NCBI GenBank assembly: GCA_964633715.1
Contig: CAZWHQ010000006.1
Span: 51,799-115,798 of the forward strand
Origin: JAUWVG01 sp964633715
Lineage (GTDB): Bacteria > Acidobacteriota > Aminicenantia > Aminicenantales > Aminicenantaceae
Length of the DNA: 64,000 nt
Direction of reading: 5' to 3'
Part shown: positions 1 to 7,990 of the stretch, piece by piece
Layout: each line of letters starts with the position of its first letter
Numbering within the stretch: the stretch's first letter is position 1
Position numbers and translations under genes: made by a program
Notes under the pieces: model-generated
Databases searched by the model: none
What the model was told of the DNA's origin: nothing
Seen by the model: the letters and a program-made list of their open reading frames with translations, nothing else

Positions 1-342
1 TTTCTTTGGGCTACCGAAGTCCGGCTGCTGGGAGCGTTGATCTCATTAGCCCTGATAGTTTTTTTCCATCCCGGAAGGCGGAAAATTCTCTCTTCAATTT
101 GGGATAAGAGAAGCCGGCTTTATGTCGTATCCGGTTCGTTTTTCGGGGCCTATCTGGCCATGCTTGTGTGGCTTGGAGGAATGAAGTTTACCCAGGCTTC
201 TGTGGCCTCGGCCCTAAATCAGACCAACAGCATTTTTGTTGTCATCCTGGCTGCTCTCTGGTTGAAAGAGCCCTTGAATGCCCGCCGCATCACAGCCGTT
301 GTTATCGCCCTGCTCGGCGTGATTCTGGTGTCCTTTGGCTGA
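1..342 (+). CDS. EamA/DMT-family transporter, C-terminal part (5' end outside window)
   Basis: The reading frame is open from the first base, so this is the end of a gene that starts upstream; the TTG at 37 is not needed as a start. The visible 113 residues carry hydrophobic segments and the typical end of an EamA repeat: a run around ASVASALNQTNSIFVVILAA, then LKEPLNARRITAVVIALLGV and a short tail. Family members are ten-helix inner-membrane carriers that export metabolites or amino acids; the substrate cannot be told from this part. It converges on the next gene with only a six-base gap. Confidence 0.85.
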   Translation, partial: FLWATEVRLLGALISLALIVFFHPGRRKILSSIWDKRSRLYVVSGSFFGAYLAMLVWLGGMKFTQASVASALNQTNSIFVVILAALWLKEPLNARRITAVVIALLGVILVSFG

Positions 343-348
343 TGCGGT

Positions 349-1305
349 TTATTTTTCCTTGATATGAATGCTTCCGCCCGATGTGCGCAGATAAAGCTCG
401 GGGCCGCCGCCGTTAATATCGGCAGACAGGTCACGCTGGCTGATCTCACCCTTTATGGTCACCGGAAAATCAGTGTACACTCTGCCCCCGGAAGTGCTGG
501 CATTGACATGAACTCCAATCCCTTCATTCAGGTAAACTGTCACAGATCCTCCCGATGTGGTCAAACGGCAGTCGGATTTTGGCTCGCGGGAAATATACGC
601 CGTGATGGAACCGCCCGAGCTTTTGGCATTAATGGTGCCGCTGACTTCATGGACTTTGATTCCCCCTCCCGATGTTTTTGCATCCACATTGCCCTGGGCG
701 TTATCGATTATGATGCTTCCGCCGGAAGTATCGACATCCACATCACCCAGAGTTTCGCCTATCTTGATACTTCCGCCTGATGTGTGGCCGTTTATGGGGC
801 CATCGATAGTGTCGAACGTGAGGGAGCCGCCGGATGTTTCGGTGAGAACTTGACCTTCAAGATCCTCGACATGAATGCTTCCGCCCCGCGTATGGAGATC
901 GACATTGTATTTTCCGGGCACAGAGACGATATACTTTATCGACAATTTGTTCCTGATTTTGTTCTCGGCCCGGCTCGGTGTTTTGTTCCTGTATTTAGCG
1001 ATGATTTCCACATCGTCCCCATTCTGGCTGAACTTCACGTCAAAATCATCAAGGGCCTGGCTTGCCTGCTGCTTGTCATCCGATCTGAATTCACGGTAGA
1101 GTGTGACGTCCACTCGGTTGCTGCTGGTGCCCCTGATCTCCAGAGATCCCCTGGCTGTGTCTATGATCAGTTTTCCCCCGGCGTTGACATTAAACGATTT
1201 TTCGATGTTGTCTTCGATGCTGCCAAGCGCCGTTATCCCCGTTAAAACCAGCAAAACAGGGATGACTAAAAATATGTGTGCTGTTTTCCTTTGAAAAATG
1301 CGCAT
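349..1305 (-). CDS. DUF4097-family secreted beta-repeat protein
   Basis: The 318-residue product starts with a positively charged segment and a hydrophobic stretch (about residues 8-28) that looks like a signal peptide or membrane anchor. The rest is a regular series of about nine repeats, each roughly 20 residues, with the core T/S-S-G-G-S/G-hydrophobic (for example ETSGGSLTF, DTSGGSIII, RTSGGSIHI). This is the pattern of the DUF4097 putative-adhesin beta-helix family, whose molecular role is not known. The start is supported by AAAGGAG a few bases upstream. It is transcribed away from the GntR gene and shares its upstream region. Confidence 0.85.
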   Translation of the reverse strand: MRIFQRKTAHIFLVIPVLLVLTGITALGSIEDNIEKSFNVNAGGKLIIDTARGSLEIRGTSSNRVDVTLYREFRSDDKQQASQALDDFDVKFSQNGDDVEIIAKYRNKTPSRAENKIRNKLSIKYIVSVPGKYNVDLHTRGGSIHVEDLEGQVLTETSGGSLTFDTIDGPINGHTSGGSIKIGETLGDVDVDTSGGSIIIDNAQGNVDAKTSGGGIKVHEVSGTINAKSSGGSITAYISREPKSDCRLTTSGGSVTVYLNEGIGVHVNASTSGGRVYTDFPVTIKGEISQRDLSADINGGGPELYLRTSGGSIHIKEK

Positions 1306-1382
1306 TTCGACTCCTTTTAAAACCCGGAATTATAGATTCAACAGACAAGACGCTTTTCCCGGCAAAAAGGTTGTTTTTTTTC

Positions 1383-1411
1383 TTGACAAAAGTGTTCTGA
1401 AATCCTATATT
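1383..1411 (+). promoter_or_regulatory. Sigma70-like promoter of the GntR-slipin operon
   Basis: TTGACA (1383-1388), a 17-base spacer and TATATT (1406-1411) form a near-consensus promoter about 60 bases before the regulator gene. Confidence 0.75.
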
Positions 1412-1412
1412 T

Positions 1413-1440
1413 CTATTGTAATAATCAAATAGTACAATAG
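1413..1440. promoter_or_regulatory. Operator-like inverted repeat, probably for the GntR regulator
   Basis: CTATTGTA (1413-1420) and TACAATAG (1433-1440) are perfect inverted arms 12 bases apart, starting one base after the -10 box. The position would let a bound dimer block transcription. YtrA-type GntR regulators commonly control their own operon, so self-repression is the likely role (inference). Confidence 0.65.
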
Positions 1441-1480
1441 AGAAATAACTCAATGGTCTTAAAAAAGGAGGTTTATGCCC

Positions 1481-1861
1481 ATGATTGATTTTAAACTGGA
1501 CCCTAAAAGTGGTGTGCCCTTTTACAGGCAGATCATCGATTTGATCCGGTACGGCATTGCGGCCGGGCATCTTAAAGTCGGTGAACAGCTCCCCACAGTC
1601 CGATCCCTGGCTGTAGATCTGAAGGTTAACCTCAACACGGTGACCAAGGCGTACAAGGAGCTCGAGATCCAAAATATTCTCGAAACACAGCAGGGAACGG
1701 GGACCTTTATAGGATCCACAAAGGTGGATCTTGATCCCAAGGAACGGAAAAGCAAACTCAAGAGCATTATCCAGGAATTTATGAGCATCGCTCTCAGCTA
1801 CGGCTTTTCCCTGGATGAAATCATTCAGGAAATTAAAAAAGAAAATGGAGGTGTATCATGA
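1481..1861 (+). CDS. GntR-family (YtrA-type) transcriptional regulator
   Basis: A short regulator of 126 residues with a GntR winged helix (about residues 10-75: VPFYRQIIDLIRYGIAAGHL, then LPTVRSLAVDLKVNLNTVTKA) and only a short helical tail, the hallmark of the YtrA subfamily, which lacks a large ligand-binding domain. An ATG at 1475 is also in frame, but it is only three bases from the AAGGAGG motif (1465-1471); 1481 gives nine bases and is preferred. Its stop overlaps the slipin start by four bases (ATGA), so the two are translationally coupled and the regulator probably controls the membrane protein behind it. Confidence 0.88.
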   Translation: MIDFKLDPKSGVPFYRQIIDLIRYGIAAGHLKVGEQLPTVRSLAVDLKVNLNTVTKAYKELEIQNILETQQGTGTFIGSTKVDLDPKERKSKLKSIIQEFMSIALSYGFSLDEIIQEIKKENGGVS

Positions 1862-2781
1862 TAGCAAGCATCAAAAATAAAAGTTTTATGAATCCCATCG
1901 CCCTGGCCGTTTATCTTGGTCTGACTCTATTGAGCGTGGTCCTTTATGCGCTTGAAGTCTTATCTCCGCTGATGACAATAATAGGATTGGCCCTCGCTTT
2001 TTTTTGCGCCGCAGCCATCCGGATTGCCAATCAATGGGAGAAGGCCGTTGTGCTGAGGATGGGCAAATTCAGGGGATTAAAAGGCCCCGGACTGTTTTTG
2101 ATCATTCCCATTTTAGACCGGGTGGCCTATTTTATCGATCAGCGGGTGCGGGTGACGGATTTTACGGCAGAAGAGACGCTGACCAAAGACACGGTGCCGA
2201 CTAATGTGGATGCGGTGGTGTACTGGACGGTCTGGGATGTCGAAAAGGCGGCCCTGGAGGTGCAGGATTACATAACGGCCGTATCCTATATCGCCCAGAC
2301 CGGGCTGCGGGACATTATCGGACAGCACGAACTGGCGGACCTTCTGCAGAACCGGGAAAAAATCGCCGAAGCCCTGCAGCAGACTCTTGACCAGCACACC
2401 AATCCGTGGGGCATCACATGCCAGACTGTGGGGATCAAGGATATTGTTATCCCGTCCACCCTGATGGATGCCATGAGCAAACAGGCCCAGGCCGAAAGGG
2501 AGCGACAGGCCCGAATCATTCTTGGAACGGCTGAGACCGAGATATCGGAGAAGTTTTCAAAGGCCGCAAAAAACTATCAAGACGATCCTGTGGCCCTGCA
2601 GCTGAGGGGGATGAATATGCTGTTTGAAGGTTTAAAAGAAAAAGGTTCCCTCATCATTGTCCCCAGTGCGGCTCTTGAATCCATGAACTTGGGGGCGGTG
2701 GGTGGTTTGTCGGCTCTGGCCCAGACGTCAACTCAGGGACAAAAGCTGGAAGATTTGGATGCAAAAACTGAAAGGAAATAA
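1858..2781 (+). CDS. Slipin family protein (SPFH/band 7 domain)
   Basis: The 307-residue product has two hydrophobic segments at about residues 13-58, followed directly by an SPFH/band 7 domain (NQWEKAVVLRMGKFRGLKGP, then DQRVRVTDFTAEETLTKDTV and VYWTVWDVEKAALEV) and an Ala/Glu-rich helical region (KQAQAERERQARIILGTAE) that in this family drives oligomer formation. Stomatin/slipin proteins form membrane-bound rings or microdomains and are often co-encoded with NfeD peptidase-like proteins; no NfeD gene is present here. It follows the GntR gene with a four-base overlap. Pairing of a YtrA-type regulator with a slipin suggests a membrane-stress response (inference). Confidence 0.9.
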   Translation: MIASIKNKSFMNPIALAVYLGLTLLSVVLYALEVLSPLMTIIGLALAFFCAAAIRIANQWEKAVVLRMGKFRGLKGPGLFLIIPILDRVAYFIDQRVRVTDFTAEETLTKDTVPTNVDAVVYWTVWDVEKAALEVQDYITAVSYIAQTGLRDIIGQHELADLLQNREKIAEALQQTLDQHTNPWGITCQTVGIKDIVIPSTLMDAMSKQAQAERERQARIILGTAETEISEKFSKAAKNYQDDPVALQLRGMNMLFEGLKEKGSLIIVPSAALESMNLGAVGGLSALAQTSTQGQKLEDLDAKTERK

Positions 2782-2797
2782 CTCCAGGGAGAAAAAA

Positions 2798-3304
2798 ATG
2801 ATTAAGAAATTATTAAGCTGTTTAATCGGATTAAGTCTCGCTTTTATATCTTTTCATGGGAAACATCTTACCGCAGACGAGCAGATCTCCGAAAACATCA
2901 CCAAAATTATCGAGGGCATTGACCTCATCCCTCAATTGGAACAAGATCAAGTCAGAGCTTACCTCCTGCTGATCTGTGATTCCATTCTTTTAATAGCCCC
3001 TCAGGTCGATGTGCCTTTGAGTATTCAAACAGAAATGAAAAACATGAGGGAAGTCTACAAAAAAGGAGAAGGAGTGATTCTTCAAGAGGAAAGTGTTGAG
3101 CCTCTTTGGAAGGCGGCCCGCTTTATCAATCCGGATTTTGATCTCAATTTTCCCGACAATGCCACACCGGATCTCATCAAGGAAGATGTCAGGCTCGAAC
3201 TCCATCAAGCGATTTCATTCCTGGATCAAGGGAAGATGGATCGGGTGGAGGAGATTCTTATAAGAACGCTTCTCCGAATTGTCACTCCTCATAGGCGGAA
3301 CTAG
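2798..3304 (+). CDS. Secreted hypothetical protein
   Basis: A 168-residue protein that I cannot assign to a family. It begins MIKKLLSCLIGLSLAFISFH, a classical signal peptide, and the rest is mostly helical with no cysteine cluster or catalytic motif. The frame is also open upstream, inside the slipin gene, but the ATG at 2798 follows GGGAG and gives the signal peptide. It lies 16 bases after the slipin stop and is probably the third gene of the GntR-slipin operon. Its end overlaps the convergent kinase gene by four bases. Confidence 0.6.
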   Translation: MIKKLLSCLIGLSLAFISFHGKHLTADEQISENITKIIEGIDLIPQLEQDQVRAYLLLICDSILLIAPQVDVPLSIQTEMKNMREVYKKGEGVILQEESVEPLWKAARFINPDFDLNFPDNATPDLIKEDVRLELHQAISFLDQGKMDRVEEILIRTLLRIVTPHRRN

Positions 3305-6129
3305 TCCCTCTTTAAACCGGCCGGCCTTTTCTTTCCCCCTAAAAGACGATTGAGCTCATCAAACCAGTCGATAACTACTCGAATTTGTAATCTATCCTCA
3401 TATTCTCCACTTTCTTTCACCAGCAATAAATTATTGTTTTCGACATGAACATCGTAATCCCAAATACCAATACTTTCATATATTAATTCTGGTTGATCAA
3501 GGATTTGGAATTTGGGAGTGGTAGCCACAGAAACAGCCATTATTTTATTTCCGCTTTGGTAGAATAACTTGTCGTCAGATTCTCCCCATTTCGGATTAAC
3601 ACCAGTTCCTTCGGATATTTTTCGTTTTTCCCCTTCTTTAGCAAAGGATTTCACATATATTTGGTTAGGTCCTTGTTCATCAGAGACATAGGCCATCCAA
3701 TTCCCATCCCATGAAAATACAGGACAGTATTCATTGGAAATGGTGTTCAGATAAGGTTCAGCTTTATAATCTCGAAAAGAATATAGCCAGATGTCACTAT
3801 TACCTGAACCAACAGATTCAAAAGCAAGCCAGTTTCCATCTGGAGACCATGAATGAAGAAATAGCTGATTATCAGATGTCATCAGAGTCGTTGTCTTTCC
3901 AGCATCTTCCAGGGATTTTAGATAAATACTATGTGTGCCTTCACTCCTAGAAACATAGGCTATACTTTTCCCATCAGGTGACCAAACAAATGTCTCATTA
4001 CGACCCTCAAATGTAATTTGCTCGTTCACTTGACTTTGGATATCATATTTCCAAATATTATAGGTGCGCATTTCCCTATCCCAAATGGAGAGGAGCACAT
4101 AGCTTCCATCTGGAGATATCTTTACCGAAGAATATTCGTTCATTTTTTCACTGAAAGGGATTTCGATGCCCTGTTTGTTTATCCATATGAGAGAAGTCTC
4201 ACTCCTTGTCATTCCAAAAACATATACAAGTGTGCCTTCCCTCGAGACTGAATATTCTGCAGCGAGCATACCACCAGCTCTTATGTCATCGATGATAGGC
4301 ACCCAGTCTCCAACTTGCAGCTTTTTTGGATTGAATGGGGCTGCCAACAAAGTCCCGTTTCTGTTATATGCAAGGTATCCTGTCTGGATGTGCTGGATAT
4401 TTACACCGCCTTTTATCAGACTCTTTCGCTCACCTGTTTTTAGATTTTGGGCGACAATTAAACCCTCTTCGGGTCCTTCCTCTTTTCTCACTGCAAAGAG
4501 CAATGTATTCCCATCGGGCAGTAATACTGGCGAATCATGCGCAATTTCATGTTCTTCACTATCTAGAGATGTTATTTCTTCGGGTTCTCCTCCTCCCGCA
4601 GAGACTCTACGAATTCCAGATCCAGAGCTTGATCCAAGGAAGATTGAATCGTCTTCTCCCCAGTGGGCGCTGAACACCCATGTTGCGCTGCATATCTCCA
4701 GGGGCACAGATTTTCCACTCAAAATTGGTATCTTCATTATCTTTCGATCTGAGCTCGAATAATAGCCCAACCACTCGCCATCTGGAGAGAAAAACGGCAT
4801 CGAAGCACCATTTGTTCCTATTATGGGCTTGACCTCATATTCGTTGAGTAAACGGATATAAAGTTGGGTTGAAGTCCCTGTAGATGCTACGTAAACGATG
4901 CGTTTTCCATCAGGTGAAACCGCTATGTCTGTGCCTTGTGCCATCGCAAGAGGAGCGTCTGATGGTGGTATAATTATGAATCGTTTTGATAGATTTGATA
5001 TCTCACTTCGCGTCAGTAACCTAGTGGTGATCCCAGATATAATCGCAGTCATCAGGATCAGCAGGCCAGCCATCCACCACGATATTTTAAAGTGTCGAGA
5101 CACCTCTCTTCCTGATATTTGTGGAACCAATAGAGGAGTATCACTCAGTGCATCCTCTATCTCGATACGAGCGTCTCCGATTTCTCTAAGGCGTTTTTTG
5201 GTATCTTTGCGAAGACATCTTCGAAGAAGAATTGAGATAGCACCAGGGATTTTTGTTGACAATTCATCCCACTCCGGCTCACTCTTAAGAATGGAAGCTA
5301 TAATATCGCTGGCGGTCTCCCCTTCAAACACTCTTTTATTTGTCAGGCACTCGAACAGGATGCAGCCGAATGACCAGATGTCTGTCCTTTTATCTACAGC
5401 CTTTCCCTTTGCCTGCTCCGGGCTCATATAGGAAGCTGTACCGAGGATCACACCAGGTTCTGTCATCTCATCGGAAATAGCCGGAGATTTGGATGAATCA
5501 ATGTTGTCAGACTTATCTTGGAACGCTTTGGCAATCCCAAAATCAAGTATCTTGACTTTACCCTCTGGCGTGATTTTGATGTTGGCCGGTTTTAGATCGC
5601 GGTGGATAATTCCCCTTTCATGCGCTGACTCCAGTCCTTCTGCGATCTGACGGCATATCTCAAGCGATTCATCTACTGGCAGAGATCCTTTCTTTATTCT
5701 CTCTGCTAGAGTATCTCCTTCTACCAATTCCATCACGAGGAACAGTTGATTGTCGGATTTCTCGAGTCCATGAATTGTGGCAATATTCTGATGATTCAAT
5801 GAACCTAATAGTCTGGCCTCCCTCTCAAAACGGGCCAGTCGTTCTTTGTCCAATGTAAACGGCTGGGGAAGAACCTTAACAGCAACTTCCCGCTTCAGAG
5901 AAGTATCCTCAGCTCGATAGACCTCTCCCATACCTCCCTTGCCTAGCTCACTGATAATCTTGTACCTATCGGACAAAGATGTTCCTGGCTTGAATTGAGG
6001 ATAGGGAGTTTCAATGGTCTTTGTAGCTTCAGGGATATCTAATGATGAACTTAAGTCAGTGCCGCAATCGCCACAGAAATTTTGAGTATCGGGATTGTTT
6101 GTGTGACACTTAGGACATTCGTTTGTCAT
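3301..6129 (-). CDS. Zinc-ribbon Ser/Thr protein kinase with C-terminal PD40 (TolB-like) propeller
   Basis: This 942-residue transmembrane kinase has an N-terminal zinc ribbon (Cys5, Cys8, Cys19, Cys22) and a complete kinase domain at about 55-330: glycine loop GKGGMGEVY (63-71), Lys85, HRDLKPAN (from 176), DFG (196-198) and an SYMSPEQA activation segment. One membrane helix (about 352-375) is followed by an extracytoplasmic propeller with PD40 repeats (FSPDGEWLGYYS, WSPDGKSIAYVS, WSPDGNWLAFES). All key catalytic residues are present, so it should be active. The propeller probably senses a ligand or protein outside the membrane. It differs from the TPR kinases downstream but shares their promoter and leader. 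Confidence 0.93.
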   Translation of the reverse strand: MTNECPKCHTNNPDTQNFCGDCGTDLSSSLDIPEATKTIETPYPQFKPGTSLSDRYKIISELGKGGMGEVYRAEDTSLKREVAVKVLPQPFTLDKERLARFEREARLLGSLNHQNIATIHGLEKSDNQLFLVMELVEGDTLAERIKKGSLPVDESLEICRQIAEGLESAHERGIIHRDLKPANIKITPEGKVKILDFGIAKAFQDKSDNIDSSKSPAISDEMTEPGVILGTASYMSPEQAKGKAVDKRTDIWSFGCILFECLTNKRVFEGETASDIIASILKSEPEWDELSTKIPGAISILLRRCLRKDTKKRLREIGDARIEIEDALSDTPLLVPQISGREVSRHFKISWWMAGLLILMTAIISGITTRLLTRSEISNLSKRFIIIPPSDAPLAMAQGTDIAVSPDGKRIVYVASTGTSTQLYIRLLNEYEVKPIIGTNGASMPFFSPDGEWLGYYSSSDRKIMKIPILSGKSVPLEICSATWVFSAHWGEDDSIFLGSSSGSGIRRVSAGGGEPEEITSLDSEEHEIAHDSPVLLPDGNTLLFAVRKEEGPEEGLIVAQNLKTGERKSLIKGGVNIQHIQTGYLAYNRNGTLLAAPFNPKKLQVGDWVPIIDDIRAGGMLAAEYSVSREGTLVYVFGMTRSETSLIWINKQGIEIPFSEKMNEYSSVKISPDGSYVLLSIWDREMRTYNIWKYDIQSQVNEQITFEGRNETFVWSPDGKSIAYVSRSEGTHSIYLKSLEDAGKTTTLMTSDNQLFLHSWSPDGNWLAFESVGSGNSDIWLYSFRDYKAEPYLNTISNEYCPVFSWDGNWMAYVSDEQGPNQIYVKSFAKEGEKRKISEGTGVNPKWGESDDKLFYQSGNKIMAVSVATTPKFQILDQPELIYESIGIWDYDVHVENNNLLLVKESGEYEDRLQIRVVIDWFDELNRLLGGKKRPAGLKRD

Positions 6130-6154
6130 AGTCCCTCTCTGCTCTAGTGATATT

Positions 6155-6183
6155 AGGATATTTATTTAAAGGATGAGTGTCAA
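6155..6183 (-). promoter_or_regulatory. Kinase-type promoter upstream of the 3301-6129 kinase
   Basis: Read on the minus strand: TTGACA, 17 bases, TATCCT. The same box, spacer length and a similar AAATAAA/AAATTTA stretch just before the -10 occur upstream of every kinase in the window. Confidence 0.7.
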
Positions 6184-6206
6184 TCAGAACGTGGAGACAA
6201 TAGGCG

Positions 6207-6539
6207 TTAAATCAGGACAAAAACCAAGCCGACAAGGAAAATCACTGTGAGACCGGGCACGACAAAAGGGGTGATTTTTTTAGGCAGGAAGGAATCAAAA
6301 AAGCGCTCGTAATTATCCCCGTATTTTACGGCTAGATTTGTCAGCGGGCACTGTCCCTTGTTCAGGAGGAGGATGATCCCCTCAATGCCTACAGCGATTA
6401 TCGATATTGTGAGAAACGTTCCTTTAATCCCCGAGATTCCGGCGTAGAAAACATAGAAGATGCAAGTTGCCATGCCTATAATAATGAATGTGTGAAACAG
6501 CCGGATCCAGAAGAGCTTTTTAGAGTTTTCTGTGCTCAT
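6207..6539 (-). CDS. Small integral membrane protein, unknown function
   Basis: A 110-residue protein with three or four hydrophobic segments (about 10-35, 40-60 and 88-110). Between the second and third lies NKGQCPLTNLAVKYGD; the CPLT motif resembles the short cysteine motif of small membrane families such as DUF2784, but I would not assign it firmly. It stands alone between the kinase promoter and the divergent sigma-factor gene, and its own start (6539) faces that gene, so the two promoters lie back to back in 6540-6705. Confidence 0.65.
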   Translation of the reverse strand: MSTENSKKLFWIRLFHTFIIIGMATCIFYVFYAGISGIKGTFLTISIIAVGIEGIILLLNKGQCPLTNLAVKYGDNYERFFDSFLPKKITPFVVPGLTVIFLVGLVFVLI

Positions 6540-6705
6540 GAGTTTTTATCCTACAGGCCTCACGATCTTAAAGCAATCCTGTCTTTGTAATGAATCTGTG
6601 ATTTGAATAGAATGAAAAAGATCTTCCGCTCTTTATTCTTGTGTGTAGACCCGGCAGGGCAAAAAAGCGTTCCATTGAGTGTATGATGAGCTGGAATTTT
6701 CGACC

Positions 6706-7272
6706 ATGAACAACGAAGAACAGACAATTCTCCTTGCCAGGGAAGGCAGCATGGATGCGTTCCACAGGCTTTATGAGAATCACTGGGAAAGGATCTGGCG
6801 TATCGCTCTTCGTTATACACACTCTGGACCCGACGCCGAAGACATCATGCAGGAGACCTTTGTCCGGGCGTTCCAAAAACTGCACACCTACAAATTCCAT
6901 CACTCCACATCCTTTGCTTCTTGGTTGAACACCATCGGTCTGAACTGCACTATGGATTTTTTACGGCGGCGAAAGCGCAGAAAAGAGGACAGGCAGTTGT
7001 CCATTTCTGATCTGGCTTCTGATCCCGTCTCCACAGCACCCGCTCCTGATCAAAGAGTCGAAGCACAGGCCGTTGGGGAAAAAATCCAGGAATCCCTCCA
7101 TGTTCTCTCTCCGCAGCAGAAGCTTATTTTCGACATGCGGTTCAACCAGAACATGGACATCAAAAACATCGCTGAATGCCTGCGCTGCAGCGCCAGCACC
7201 GTCAAAAACCAAATCTTCCGTTCCAAGCGAAAGCTGCGGAAAACTCTGGAGCTTATTTGGGGGAAATCATGA
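6706..7272 (+). CDS. ECF-type RNA polymerase sigma factor
   Basis: The 188-residue protein has sigma region 2 (LYENHWERIWRIALRYTHSG, then DAEDIMQETFVRAFQKLHTY) and region 4 with a helix-turn-helix (DIKNIAECLRCSASTVKNQI), with no regions 1 or 3, as in ECF factors. An in-frame GTG at 6679 would add nine residues; the ATG at 6706 with a weak GGA is preferred. The stop overlaps the anti-sigma start by four bases (ATGA). Sigma, anti-sigma and the large HEAT-type protein behind form one operon, so the sigma factor is probably held by the anti-sigma at the membrane and released by a surface signal. Confidence 0.9.
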   Translation: MNNEEQTILLAREGSMDAFHRLYENHWERIWRIALRYTHSGPDAEDIMQETFVRAFQKLHTYKFHHSTSFASWLNTIGLNCTMDFLRRRKRRKEDRQLSISDLASDPVSTAPAPDQRVEAQAVGEKIQESLHVLSPQQKLIFDMRFNQNMDIKNIAECLRCSASTVKNQIFRSKRKLRKTLELIWGKS

Positions 7273-7976
7273 ATTGTATGCAAGCCAAGGAAAAAATGAC
7301 CATCGCTGTTTACGGGACTCTCGGCAAGGACGAGCAGAAGGTCCTCGATGAGCACATCTCTTTATGTCCGGACTGCTCCCGGCGCTGGGAAAAGGTGGCT
7401 CCTCTGAGAAAAGAGACTGTCAGTAATCCTGAGTTTCCTCTTCCAGCTCCCGATAGATCCTGGGCCGTTATTGCTAAACGTCTTGAGAAGCACCAGCGCA
7501 GGTCAACCGGCAGACGAATTTGGCGGTGGGCCCCTGCGGCCGCAGTTCTTCTGCTTGTATTTGCCGCGGGACTGTTTTTTGGTCGCCGTGTGTTTGTTGT
7601 TCCGGCCGGATGGCAGCATTCTCTGCCAATAAGCCTTTCAGAATCTGCGCTCGAGTCCTACGCCGATTCCCTGCAGCCGCTGCTTGTCAACTTTATCAAC
7701 CAGGACGGCGTCCAGAATCCGACATCTATGAAACGGCTGGAGCGGCGTATTGTCTCTGATCTTCTCGATCACACCCGGATGCTCAAAACATTAGTTCCAG
7801 ACGAGGGGAATCCAGCCCTGCGGGAACTTCTCGAGGACCTGGAATTCATCCTGACGGCCATGGACAACATGGAACCCGAGGACAGGGATACGGCTTCGCA
7901 CCTGGCTGGACTGATCAAGGACAACGATGTCACGCTCAGGCTCCGCCAGCTCATCAGCAATCGAACGGCATTTTGA
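7269..7976 (+). CDS. Zinc-finger (zf-HC2) transmembrane anti-sigma factor
   Basis: A 235-residue partner of the preceding sigma factor. The first 40 residues hold the anti-sigma zinc motif His29-x3-Cys33-x2-Cys36, with Cys3 as the likely fourth ligand. A membrane helix follows at about residues 85-107 (WAPAAAVLLLVFAAGLFFG) and then a roughly 125-residue extracytoplasmic helical part rich in acidic residues. Translation starts at the ATG overlapping the sigma stop. The topology fits sequestering of the sigma factor on the inside while sensing outside. Confidence 0.85.
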   Translation: MNCMQAKEKMTIAVYGTLGKDEQKVLDEHISLCPDCSRRWEKVAPLRKETVSNPEFPLPAPDRSWAVIAKRLEKHQRRSTGRRIWRWAPAAAVLLLVFAAGLFFGRRVFVVPAGWQHSLPISLSESALESYADSLQPLLVNFINQDGVQNPTSMKRLERRIVSDLLDHTRMLKTLVPDEGNPALRELLEDLEFILTAMDNMEPEDRDTASHLAGLIKDNDVTLRLRQLISNRTAF

Positions 7977-7990
7977 GAATGGAGGATATC

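Noticed and set aside
364..1245. Plus-strand open frames in the DUF4097 region
   Set aside because: They mirror the regular repeats of the DUF4097 gene on the other strand and lack ribosome-binding sites.
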